Part shown: in pieces, positions 42,584 to 49,705 of the stretch
Position numbering within the stretch: position 1 is the first letter of the stretch
Layout of the letters: the number at the start of each line of letters is the position of its first letter
Source: Shewanella sp. MBTL60-112-B2
Lineage (GTDB): Bacteria > Pseudomonadota > Gammaproteobacteria > Enterobacterales > Shewanellaceae
Reading direction: 5' to 3'
NCBI RefSeq assembly: GCF_019655055.1
Contig: NZ_BPFA01000028.1
Coordinates: 1-64,000, forward strand
DNA length: 64,000 nucleotides
Program-made: the position numbers and the translations under genes
Notes under the pieces: generated by a model
The model's input: the letters and a program-made list of their open reading frames with translations, nothing else
What the model was told of the DNA's origin: nothing
Databases searched by the model: none

Positions 42584-43009
42584 TTAAGCGCTAGGGCCCC
42601 AGATAGAATCATCCGCTTGCATCTTATAAAGGCTCTCGGCACGAGATATCAACAGCTGTGCAAATTTTGCTTGAGCCGGATCTTTAGTTAATCCAGAACG
42701 TTGAATGTTTTCAGCCTTCATTTGCCACATCATCGAAAAATGACGTACTGCATCACGCGCAGTTGTGGCGACACTGATATCAACATAATCAGATGGTAAA
42801 TCACCAGACATCACCCAATAAGTCTTTTTCGTTGGCTTTTTAGAATCAATTTTCCAAATAGCCACAAACGGTGCTAAATAACGACTTTCTTCCGGATGAA
42901 CTTTGTCAGGCATAACCCCTTTTTCAGCCAAAAACTTATTCGCCTTTTGGAACTGAGCTCTAATCCATTCTTGCCTAAGTTGTTCTTGGTCTACTGCTTG
43001 TTCAGCCAT
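42584..43009 (-). CDS. DUF4826-like protein
   Basis: Small cytoplasmic protein, 141 residues, with no signal or membrane segment. I recognise the sequence style of the DUF4826 family: an N-terminal helix (EWIRAQFQKANKFLAEKGVMP), then ESRYLAPFVAIWKI, TYWVMSGDLPSDYV and TARDAVRHFSMMWQMKAE. No function is known for the family and none is proposed here. It diverges from ldh across a spacer that carries a LiuR-like palindrome 85 bases before its start. Confidence 0.75.
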   Translation of the reverse strand: MAEQAVDQEQLRQEWIRAQFQKANKFLAEKGVMPDKVHPEESRYLAPFVAIWKIDSKKPTKKTYWVMSGDLPSDYVDISVATTARDAVRHFSMMWQMKAENIQRSGLTKDPAQAKFAQLLISRAESLYKMQADDSIWGPSA

Positions 43010-43094
43010 TTAACATTCCTTTCTTATTGTTATGTTTGCCTCTGCCTCGCTGCCAACAAAGAATTCACAGCTAATCAGCTTAAATCGAACCAAT

Positions 43095-43114
43095 ACTTTA
43101 CGTTAACGTAAAGT
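43095..43114. promoter_or_regulatory. 20-bp palindrome, LiuR-like site
   Basis: Perfect 20-bp palindrome ACTTTACGTTAACGTAAAGT. The core TTTACGTTAACGTAAA resembles, from memory, the motif of LiuR, the MerR-family regulator of branched-chain amino acid catabolism in Shewanella and Vibrio. Its neighbour is leucine dehydrogenase, a natural member of that regulon. It lies 155 bases before ldh. Confidence 0.6.
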
Positions 43115-43269
43115 GGAAAGCAAAATTGCCAGACAGATCACAAATAATCCACATGTTTGCTTTGTTGAGAGTATCCCTAAATGCTATCGTTCTGCAATAA
43201 ATATAACAAGCAGATCGCTCTGTATTCGTACAGTTGCGGTAATTCGATGCTCAAAGCGGAGATCAACAA

Positions 43270-44304
43270 GTGGCAGTTTTTAATCACATCTCTTTCGACG
43301 ACCATGAACAGGTCGTTTTTTGTCATGATAAAGAAAGCGGCTTAAAAGCCATTATCGCCATCCACAATACTAATTTAGGCCCTGCCGTTGGCGGCTGCAG
43401 AATGTGGAACTATGAGTCTGATGATGAGGCCATTACCGATGTACTACGCCTATCTCGTGGCATGACCTATAAAAATGCGCTCGCTGGTTTAGCTATGGGT
43501 GGTGGTAAGTCAGTCATTATCGCCGATCCAAAAGTACAAGATAGAGAAGCACTCTTTAGAGCATTCGGCCGTTGCATCCACACCTTGGGCGGCAAGTATT
43601 ACTCAGCAGAAGATGTTGGAGTCTCGACTTCCGACATCATGATTGCCCATCAAGAAACTCCTTATATGGCAGGTTTAGAGGGTAAGAGCGGCGATCCATC
43701 GCCATTTACAGCACTAGGCACTTATCTAGGTATTAAAGCTGCGGTAAAGCATCAACGCGGCCTAGATAGCTTAAAAGGTCTTAAGATTTCAGTTCAAGGC
43801 GTTGGCCACGTAGGTTATTACCTATGTCGTCATCTACACGCCGAAGGGGCTGAACTGATTGTCACCGATATCCATCAAGAGTCACTAGATAGAGTCGCAA
43901 CAGAATTTGGCGCAACTGTTGTTGCTCCACAAGACATCTATCATCAAGATGTAGACGTGTACGCTCCTTGTGCACTAGGTGCAACGATTAATGACATCAC
44001 TATCCCGCTGCTAAAAGCGACAATCGTAGCAGGCTGTGCAAATAATCAACTTGGCGAAGTTCGCCATGGTGAGATGCTAAAAGACTTAGGTATTTTATAC
44101 GCACCAGATTATGTGATTAATGCCGGCGGGATCATCAACGTATCTTTTGAAAAAGATTATGACTCGTCTGCTGCAACTGCAAAAGTTGAAGAGATCTACA
44201 ACACATTACTAACGATTTTTGCCCAGTCTGACGAGCAAAACCGTACTACTGGTGATGTTGCCGATGAAATGGCACGCGCGATTATCAACGCTGCCAATCA
44301 ATAG
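43270..44304 (+). CDS. ldh: Leucine dehydrogenase
   Basis: NAD-dependent oxidative deaminase of leucine, valine and isoleucine, the entry step of branched-chain amino acid catabolism. Glu/Leu/Phe/Val dehydrogenase family: substrate-binding GPAVGGCRMW, catalytic Lys in GLAMGGGKSVI, Rossmann motif GVGHVG, and GGIINVSFE near the C terminus. 344 residues, as usual for LeuDH. The GTG start is preceded by GGAG. A LiuR-like palindrome upstream suggests induction during amino-acid breakdown. Confidence 0.93.
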   Translation: MAVFNHISFDDHEQVVFCHDKESGLKAIIAIHNTNLGPAVGGCRMWNYESDDEAITDVLRLSRGMTYKNALAGLAMGGGKSVIIADPKVQDREALFRAFGRCIHTLGGKYYSAEDVGVSTSDIMIAHQETPYMAGLEGKSGDPSPFTALGTYLGIKAAVKHQRGLDSLKGLKISVQGVGHVGYYLCRHLHAEGAELIVTDIHQESLDRVATEFGATVVAPQDIYHQDVDVYAPCALGATINDITIPLLKATIVAGCANNQLGEVRHGEMLKDLGILYAPDYVINAGGIINVSFEKDYDSSAATAKVEEIYNTLLTIFAQSDEQNRTTGDVADEMARAIINAANQ

Positions 44305-44320
44305 AAATACAAGAAATTAA

Positions 44321-44352
44321 CAATGCCCAGCTTTTAAGCTGGGCATTTTTTT
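44321..44352 (+). terminator. ldh terminator
   Basis: AATGCCCAGCTTTTAAGCTGGGCATT followed by T6. Confidence 0.92.
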
Positions 44353-44403
44353 GCCTACAATCACTAAACGCAACAAATAGATAAGAGACTTATCGTAAAT
44401 TGC

Positions 44404-44823
44404 TTGGTAAACCACACTAGCGAAGATGACTTTCCTCTGCTTGAATTAAGGGCTCAATTATTAGAAATAGGCCTCGCGATGGTGACATTCAAGTATGATC
44501 TCAACCAAGATAACATTGAATTACAAGCCAGTAATTGGTCTGGTTTAGAGCAGATGTACATCAATGGAAAGCGAGTCTCTAGTAAACTCAATTTCGGCCA
44601 ACACAGTGAACATAACCTTGTGCTAAATGATGGCAAACGCGCACAACTTCGTTTGTTGCTTGACCCTGCTACCGAGCAGCTTATTTGCCGCATATACAAA
44701 CAAAACCACTTAGTCACCAGTCTTAAACAAGGTAAAAAGGAGTTGTACCGCAGCCGTCAATTAACCCAACAAGGGATTCTGGCATTGGGTCTATTGATTG
44801 TGCTACTGCTGACTCTGAGCTAA
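44404..44823 (+). CDS. Hypothetical tail-anchored membrane protein
   Basis: Not recognised. Up to 139 residues: a soluble beta-rich part (about 28-105, with FKYDLNQDNIELQASNW and HNLVLNDGKRAQLRLLL) and a C-terminal hydrophobic helix (ILALGLLIVLLLTL) that would anchor it in the inner membrane with the bulk in the cytoplasm. The start is uncertain: the frame opens with TTG at 44404 without a ribosome-binding site, and the first ATG is at residue 27. It follows the ldh terminator, so it needs its own promoter. Confidence 0.6.
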   Translation: MVNHTSEDDFPLLELRAQLLEIGLAMVTFKYDLNQDNIELQASNWSGLEQMYINGKRVSSKLNFGQHSEHNLVLNDGKRAQLRLLLDPATEQLICRIYKQNHLVTSLKQGKKELYRSRQLTQQGILALGLLIVLLLTLS

Positions 44824-44874
44824 ATAAAACAATGAAGACTCAATACCAAGCGGCTTAGGCAAACATTAGTCCAG

Positions 44875-44965
44875 CACATAAAAAAGCCTTTCGAACACAG
44901 CGAGAGATGCAATGATAAAACGGCGTATCCTCTAAGCTCACTAATGCCTTTCTTGGGGTAGGCAT
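44875..44965 (-). pseudogene. Remnant of Y1 transposase 5' end
   Basis: The first 30 codons of a transposase gene, [19 protein letters not shown] and onward, nearly identical to the intact copy at 46914-47894, then lost. It is part of a 171-base duplication, so it is the right end of a former element copy rather than a gene. Confidence 0.9.
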
Positions 44966-45045
44966 AACAAACTCCTCTATTCAGCCTTAACTAAAGCCTA
45001 GTAGAGGAGATGTTCAAGTACAATTCTGGGTGTCTCAATTATTTT
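44875..45045. repeat. Right-end fragment A1 of transposase element
   Basis: 171 bases aligning without gaps to 47804-47974; I count 7 differences. It includes the transposase 5' end, the CTCCTCTA/TAGAGGAG hairpin and the terminal GGGTGTCTCAATTATTTT. Confidence 0.92.
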
Positions 45046-45067
45046 TCGTTCAAAGTAGAAGCGCACC

Positions 45068-45083
45068 ATTTATTGTGGGTGGC
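45068..45083. repeat. Left inverted repeat of two-gene module
   Basis: ATTTATTGTGGGTGGC, a perfect inverted copy of 46467-46482. With the following CTGAATTA it resembles the terminal sequence of the transposase element (ATTGTGGATGTCTTGATTA read inward). Confidence 0.85.
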
Positions 45084-45161
45084 CTGAATTATTGATTCAA
45101 CAATTAACTATGCCTGCCCACAATTGTTGGTTATTACTTAATGTATTTTGCTTTTATTCGT

Positions 45162-46106
45162 CTAAACCAACTTGCCACGTCTTTTTTTCTTAGTTGCACT
45201 ACGTTTCTCAAGTAGCTTTTGCTTTAAGCTTTTCTCGATAACAGGTTCAGGCTCAGGAATAGGTGAGAAGAATGGGTCTGCAGTCAAAAGCAAATCTTCT
45301 AATGATGCAGCCTTTTGTGCCAGCAACCACCAATGGTTAATAAATCCAGGTAATTCCTCATTGTTCAATACATCTATAAGCTCGCAAACAAATGCCTCTC
45401 TAACATCATTAGTACCAGATATAGTGAAATTTACAGTGCTGTAAAACAACTTTAGAAGATGATATTTCTTGGAAGGTAGGCCACCTGAACCAAAGGATTT
45501 TTCATCAGCCCAAGAAAGCGACTTAATCCAGTACTTTATACAGTGTTGGCTCAACTTATTCTTATTAATTACTTTATCAGTACATAGCCAACCATGCATT
45601 CCACCGAACTCACGTGGCAGGCCAAGAAGAACATACTTATCAACCTCTATCTTCGGAGCTCGAAAATAACGCTCATCCCCTAAATACTCAAAATAGAAAT
45701 CGACAATACTCTTCTCCATCCCCAGAAAGAAGCCATTACTAATATTATAATCTTCGTTATATAGGTTTGAATTAGCCTCTTGGAATAAATACTCGATATA
45801 TTTGATCTCATACTCCAAATCCTGCATATCCTCTTTACCATCAAAAATTACATCCCTAATGCTAAGCCAATTATCTAAAGAGGAATCCGGGGCTAACCAT
45901 AACCGAACAATTAATGGAACCGGATTAACATTATCATCTCTATTCCATTTCGGTGCTCTTCCAGTTATGTAATAACGTTTAAAATCAGCTAACTGTTTTT
46001 TAGTAAACCGCTCAATAAAAATAGATACGAGGCGTGGCAAAATATCATTTTCCCATTGAGCTTCACGTTGGTTAGTCCACTCAATATTTATCTTATTTTT
46101 TGTCAT
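45162..46106 (-). CDS. Unknown protein of accessory module (downstream gene)
   Basis: Not recognised. 314 residues, soluble, no signal peptide or membrane helix, many aromatic and acidic residues (FKRYYITGRAPKWNRDD, FFLGMEKSIVDFYFEYLGDE). The C terminus is a Lys/Arg-rich tail (EKRSATKKKRRGKLV) that could bind nucleic acid. Its start overlaps the stop of the upstream gene in ATGA, so translation is coupled. Base composition is visibly A+T-richer than the surrounding core genes, with AAT, TTA and ATA codons common, which suggests transfer. The setting (transposase-element ends, coupled pair of unknowns) is one in which defence or addiction genes occur, but no motif supports a specific role. Confidence 0.65.
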   Translation of the reverse strand: MTKNKINIEWTNQREAQWENDILPRLVSIFIERFTKKQLADFKRYYITGRAPKWNRDDNVNPVPLIVRLWLAPDSSLDNWLSIRDVIFDGKEDMQDLEYEIKYIEYLFQEANSNLYNEDYNISNGFFLGMEKSIVDFYFEYLGDERYFRAPKIEVDKYVLLGLPREFGGMHGWLCTDKVINKNKLSQHCIKYWIKSLSWADEKSFGSGGLPSKKYHLLKLFYSTVNFTISGTNDVREAFVCELIDVLNNEELPGFINHWWLLAQKAASLEDLLLTADPFFSPIPEPEPVIEKSLKQKLLEKRSATKKKRRGKLV

Positions 46107-46477
46107 AACAGTAACTCGTCATCGATTAAGTCTTTTATATCATCTAACAGACCATTTGAAATCATCTGCTTTAAAACAGTCTTATTATTCATAATTCTAA
46201 TTAAATCATACTGTTTAACCTTACAGACAAGAGAAAACTCTTCCTTACTAACTCCAATGGTATCCTCAAGAACAGTGCTGTTATCAACTGTTTTTTGTGA
46301 TGTTTTAGGTAACAGACATAATTTTTTACGTAACCCAAAACTATTAATGTTTTTTTCTGTTGGTCCTTTACTGGAATCTTTGGCTTTAAATGATTGAAAA
46401 AGCCACGACACAGCGTCAGGCACTGTAACACCTTCATTAGATTTAACAAATGTAGAATTTAATATTGCCACCCACAA
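46103..46477 (-). CDS. Unknown protein of accessory module (upstream gene), maybe truncated
   Basis: Not recognised. 124 residues, soluble and mostly helical toward the end (MNNKTVLKQMISNGLLDDIKDL). The frame opens with TTG inside the right inverted repeat, has a stop 21 bases upstream, no ATG near the start and no ribosome-binding site. It may therefore be the C-terminal part of a longer gene cut by the element boundary, or it may start at the GTG two codons on. It overlaps the downstream gene by 4 bases (ATGA). Confidence 0.5.
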   Translation of the reverse strand: MWVAILNSTFVKSNEGVTVPDAVSWLFQSFKAKDSSKGPTEKNINSFGLRKKLCLLPKTSQKTVDNSTVLEDTIGVSKEEFSLVCKVKQYDLIRIMNNKTVLKQMISNGLLDDIKDLIDDELLL

Positions 46478-46482
46478 TAAAT
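46467..46482. repeat. Right inverted repeat of two-gene module
   Basis: GCCACCCACAATAAAT, the exact reverse complement of 45068-45083. The two copies bracket 1415 bases containing both unknown genes. No obvious target-site duplication flanks them. Confidence 0.85.
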
Positions 46483-46551
46483 CAATAACATAGCGCTACC
46501 TTGATAAGCTTTCAACATAGACAGCCAGTGAAGTGGTCAACTCGGAGATAC

Positions 46552-46668
46552 TAGTGTCACTTAATCTGCTTACGACCAGTTAATTTGGCTATTTCCAGGG
46601 AAAAAGACAGATTTCAGGCAAGGCTGGTGAACTCAAGCTATTAAAGAGGATTGGGCTGTGTGACACTA
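46552..46668. repeat. 117-bp segment with TAGTGTCAC ends
   Basis: Bounded by TAGTGTCAC (46552-46560) and its exact reverse complement GTGACACTA (46660-46668). No open frame inside. It may be a miniature inverted-repeat element or the relic of an insertion sequence. It abuts the transposase element on its right. Confidence 0.45.
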
Positions 46669-46711
46669 ATTAATCAAGACATCCACAATTAATCAAGACA
46701 TCCACAATTAT
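46669..46711. repeat. Doubled left-terminal unit
   Basis: The 20-base unit ATTAATCAAGACATCCACAA occurs twice in tandem; the second begins the full transposase element. The partial copy at 48055 has only one. Confidence 0.8.
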
Positions 46712-46913
46712 TTTCTTCAACGTGCGGTTGAGCTAAGCATCAAAATTGGAACTTTCCACCTCATCGAAACAGCCCATGACTGTAGATATATCCACGCTAG
46801 CATGAGCCGAACATGCTTGACGAGGAAACTATCGGCAACTAAAGGGAATTTCATACAGCAGAAATGCCAAACATCAGTTTGGTAATGGAAGAGTGAGGGA
46901 GATTGTAAGTAGG

Positions 46914-47894
46914 TTAGCTACAATCTAGCCAGCGGTGACAATTGGCAGCACCTTGTCGTCGTTTACGTTCAAGATGTTTACAATAAGCTGTTAACTCTTG
47001 TGTGTTACCCACAGGGCCTGTGAAGATTGTTGTGAATTCTGCAGCCATTTTTAGCCAGTTTTCTGTAGGAATATTCAAACGATGCAGCAATTGTTCTGAG
47101 GAGAGACTGATAGCCCCTCTTTTATCATGCCGTTGAATACGGCCTGTATCATCTATCAGTTGAAGGTAATCTTTCGCATTAAACATCAACCCTTTGGGCA
47201 TATTTTGCTGTTCATTTCCCACAAAAGGCAATAACGAGTCCGGTTGCTTCCCCTTCATTGCTGCTTTGATACGTAATTGAATACTCGTAAAATCTGAGGT
47301 TTCTGGTGAGTCCGCCATCTTTGCTCGAATAGGGTTCAAATCAACATAGGCCATACAGGCCATAACTGCAGCCTCATCAAGCAATGCTTGAGACTTAAAC
47401 CTGCCCTCCCAAAAACGACCTTTACACTTATCCTCCGCATTAGCCTTTCGGGCTATAGGTTCGTTCAACGCTCGCATGAACCAGGAGATGTCCATCAACC
47501 TTATACGATAATCTTTTACCCTTTTATTGATGATAGCTTGCTGATAGGATTCAAGTGGCTGACCTTTAACAAAACTATTATTCAAGTTGTCGCCTTTAAA
47601 CAACTTTTGCCATTGGGCAACAACCTCTATATCTGACCAAGACTTCGCTAATTCTGCATCTATCCGCAACACAAGATGCAAATGATTGCTCATTACCGCA
47701 AACGCACAGATATCAATGGCGAATACCTTTGCAAGCTGCAACAATCGCTGTTCAACCCAGTCACGCCGATGCTCATAGGATTGACCAGTGTGCTTATCAA
47801 CTCCACATAAAAAAGCCTTTCGAACACAGCGTGAAACGCAATGATAAAACGGCGTATCCTCTAAGCTCACTAATGCCTTTCTTGGAGTTGGCAT
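46914..47894 (-). CDS. REP-associated-type tyrosine (Y1) transposase
   Basis: Single-strand-specific HUH transposase of the IS200-like/RAYT group. The HUH motif is HLH at 71-73 (AVMSNHLHLVL); the nucleophile is probably Tyr183 in AYVDLNPIRA, with the usual GRFWEGRFKSQALLDE before it. A C-terminal extension (about 230-326) ends Arg-rich. 326 residues, with a complete frame, so it may be active. The ribosome-binding site AGGAG, 9 bases before the ATG, lies in the 3' arm of a perfect 8-bp stem. Homologues of this length are widespread in Shewanella, Vibrio and Pseudoalteromonas. Confidence 0.88.
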   Translation of the reverse strand: MPTPRKALVSLEDTPFYHCVSRCVRKAFLCGVDKHTGQSYEHRRDWVEQRLLQLAKVFAIDICAFAVMSNHLHLVLRIDAELAKSWSDIEVVAQWQKLFKGDNLNNSFVKGQPLESYQQAIINKRVKDYRIRLMDISWFMRALNEPIARKANAEDKCKGRFWEGRFKSQALLDEAAVMACMAYVDLNPIRAKMADSPETSDFTSIQLRIKAAMKGKQPDSLLPFVGNEQQNMPKGLMFNAKDYLQLIDDTGRIQRHDKRGAISLSSEQLLHRLNIPTENWLKMAAEFTTIFTGPVGNTQELTAYCKHLERKRRQGAANCHRWLDCS

Positions 47895-47900
47895 AACACA

Positions 47901-47938
47901 CTCCTCTATTTAGCCTTAACTAAAGCCTAGTAGAGGAG
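47901..47938 (-). promoter_or_regulatory. Hairpin hiding transposase ribosome-binding site
   Basis: Arms CTCCTCTA and TAGAGGAG pair perfectly around 22 bases. On the transposase mRNA the 3' arm contains the Shine-Dalgarno AGGAG. The same hairpin is kept in the fragment at 44971-45008. It may limit translation and also act as a DNA hairpin for the transposase. Confidence 0.65.
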
Positions 47939-48054
47939 ATGTTCAAGTACAATTCTGGGTGTCTCAATTATTTTGTTTTCGCTGTTTCATCCACGCTTTA
48001 TCTTCACACTTCCAATCACTCATTAAAACTCTCCACTTGCAGTGATTAACTCAT

Positions 48055-48293
48055 TAATCAAGACATCCACAATTATTTTCTTCAACGCGCGGCTAAGCTA
48101 AGCATCGAACTTGGAACTTTCCACCTCATCGAAACAGCCCATAACTGTAGATATATGCACGCTAGCATGAGCTGAACATGCTTGACGAGGAAACTATCGG
48201 TAACTAAAGGGAATTTCATACAGCAGAAAAGCCAAACATCTGTTTGGTTATAAAAGTGAGTGAGAGTGTAAGTGGGCTAGCTACAATCTAGCC
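48055..48293. repeat. Left-end fragment B2 of transposase element
   Basis: 239 bases matching 46688-46930, about 90% by eye with a few small gaps. It ends within the last codons of the transposase frame. It keeps the CCAAAC-ATCT-GTTTGG and GCATG-N7-CATGC hairpins. It lies 80 bases beyond the full copy and just after the stop of the lipoprotein gene. Confidence 0.9.
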
Positions 48294-48302
48294 TATTGGC
48301 GA

Positions 48303-48719
48303 CTAACAAAGGGTAATACTGTCACCTTTAATGCAAATCAGCTGACTCGCCTGATAATTGCCACTACCCGCTGTTACTGTGGTTATCGACAATTTTTGTT
48401 TATCACTGCCATTTTCAATCAAAACAGCTTTTAAGATGGTGCCATCACGAGTAAAACTTACCCCGCCGGCAAAATCACCCACATTTAAATCTCGATATAG
48501 TTTAACCGTTACACTGCCGATAGAGCGCGGCTCTAAGCGGCCTTCTTCGACAACGACTGTTGCACCACTTGCAAGGTTAATTGACTTTAAAAAGCTGCCA
48601 CTGGTCTGTTGCTGCCCAGAAGATGTAGATTGCTGGGGCTGAGGTTTGGACTTATTAATATTGACAGAACAAGCGGTAAGTGTAGAAGCAATACACAAAG
48701 CAACTAATAGCCTTTTCAT
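48303..48719 (-). CDS. Lipoprotein, PliI-like lysozyme inhibitor
   Basis: 138-residue lipoprotein: signal MKRLLVALCIASTLTAC with Cys17 in the LTAC lipobox and a Gln/Ser-rich linker. The domain (about 45-138) has EEGRLEPRSIGSVTVKLY and AGSGNYQAS. From memory the EPRSIGS block and an SGxY loop mark PliI, the periplasmic inhibitor of invertebrate-type lysozymes; here SGNY would enter the lysozyme active site. If correct, the protein protects the cell against lysozymes of animal hosts or grazers. Two C-terminal Cys could form a disulfide. It lies next to the transposase fragments but has ordinary codon use. Confidence 0.6.
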   Translation of the reverse strand: MKRLLVALCIASTLTACSVNINKSKPQPQQSTSSGQQQTSGSFLKSINLASGATVVVEEGRLEPRSIGSVTVKLYRDLNVGDFAGGVSFTRDGTILKAVLIENGSDKQKLSITTVTAGSGNYQASQLICIKGDSITLC

Positions 48720-48814
48720 AGCGGCACCATTAAATTATTGAGATAACAAAAGCCTAACGGATTGAGCTATAGATGCCAAGCGCATTAGTGAATGACCAAG
48801 CGAGTGAGAAGATA

Positions 48815-49228
48815 TTAATAACGATTAATTTTATTCAACAAATTGAGGAAGGTTTGACGCTCTTCAATCGCTAAGTTATCTAAAAAGGCTTCATTGACCC
48901 GTTCTGCTTCACGCACAAGATCTTGTTCTAATGCTTTACCACTATCGGTGAGGTAGATCTGGAAGGCGCGGCGATTCTCCGCATCCTGATGACGTGTAAT
49001 TAAACCCTGTTGCTGTAACTGATCGAGTAGCCGAGTCATGGTGTAATTGGCGACATCACAACGCTTAGAGAGCGTGGTTTGGGTTACACCCTCCTCTTGC
49101 CAGAGTGAAAACAACACTGGCCATAACTTAATATCTAGTTGGTATCGCTTAAGACGTTGATCTAGCGCATTTTGTAGATCTACATTTAAATGAGACACCA
49201 AGTAGCCAAGACTCTCAAATCGGTTCAA
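48815..49228 (-). CDS. MarR-family transcriptional regulator
   Basis: 137-residue winged-helix repressor-type protein. Helical dimerisation ends surround the DNA-binding part (about 45-100): TQTTLSKRCDVANYTMTRLL is the helix-turn-helix, and HQDAENRRAFQIYLT the wing with the usual Asp-x-x-Asn-Arg-Arg. The TTG start is supported by GGAGG 6 bases upstream. Ligand and targets are unknown. The neighbouring small lipoprotein and the 69-residue gene are possible targets. Confidence 0.9.
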   Translation of the reverse strand: MNRFESLGYLVSHLNVDLQNALDQRLKRYQLDIKLWPVLFSLWQEEGVTQTTLSKRCDVANYTMTRLLDQLQQQGLITRHQDAENRRAFQIYLTDSGKALEQDLVREAERVNEAFLDNLAIEERQTFLNLLNKINRY

Positions 49229-49378
49229 TTAACACCTCCAAGGCTCTTTCAGGCTTGAGTTAATCTTATCACTTACACCGAAAGAAACTAGCACTAGAGA
49301 GCGTTTATTGCTCAGATTCAACCAAACAGGTTATAAATCATAACCTTGAAACTAAACTATTTGGCTAGTTGGATCAGG

Positions 49379-49588
49379 CTAACTTGAAGTAATAAACTCA
49401 TCGATAAATCGATAAAAACACGCTCGGTTTAATCTCGCCTCTACGTTTCTTGCTAGCATCAAGGTGACGCCATCCTCACTGAGAACAAACCGCTCAAACG
49501 ATGAGATTGAATGCTCAGTATCAATGCTCGATTTGAGAGTGAAGCTAGCATCCGCGGCTTGCGTTATTTGCTCTTTTTTCGATGTCAT
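49379..49588 (-). CDS. Hypothetical small protein
   Basis: 69 residues, not recognised. A good AGAGG ribosome-binding site stands before the ATG. The second half (ISSFERFVLSEDGVTLMLAR) reads like a short beta-hairpin domain, followed by an Arg/Phe-rich helix. No signal peptide. It follows ydiJ, after that gene's terminator, on the same strand. Confidence 0.5.
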   Translation of the reverse strand: MTSKKEQITQAADASFTLKSSIDTEHSISSFERFVLSEDGVTLMLARNVEARLNRACFYRFIDEFITSS

Positions 49589-49666
49589 GACACCTCTACT
49601 ATTTAATCGTTGAGACTAAGTATTTCAATAATGGTACTTGAGTAATGGTATTGAGGCATTAAAAAG

Positions 49667-49696
49667 TAAAAAACTAGCCTGATGCTAGTTTTTTAC
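49667..49696 (-). terminator. ydiJ terminator
   Basis: AAAAAACTAGC-CTGAT-GCTAGTTTTTT, just past the ydiJ stop on the minus strand. Confidence 0.88.
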
Positions 49697-49705
49697 ACGT
49701 TAGGC

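Larger units (their letters stand above)
46688..47974 (-). mobile_element. Y1 (HUH) transposase element, full copy
   Basis: About 1.29 kb. The right limit is set by the fragment at 44875-45045 and the left limit by the fragment at 48055-48293. The ends form an imperfect inverted repeat: left ATTAATCAAGACATCCACAA, right (inward) AATAATTGAGACACCCAGAA. Subterminal hairpins lie at 46800-46816 (GCATG-N7-CATGC), 46867-46882 (CCAAAC-ATCA-GTTTGG) and 47901-47938. The loop bases differ between copies while the stems are kept, as expected of structures recognised by a Y1 transposase. It contains one gene. Confidence 0.75.

Noticed and set aside
46056-46397. Plus-strand 113-residue frame opposite the unknown module
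   Set aside because: Overlaps two minus-strand frames coupled by ATGA, lacks a start signal and reads as low-complexity hydrophobic sequence.
46669-46711. Possible CRISPR-like direct repeat
   Set aside because: Only two abutting 20-base units without spacers; they are a duplicated element end.
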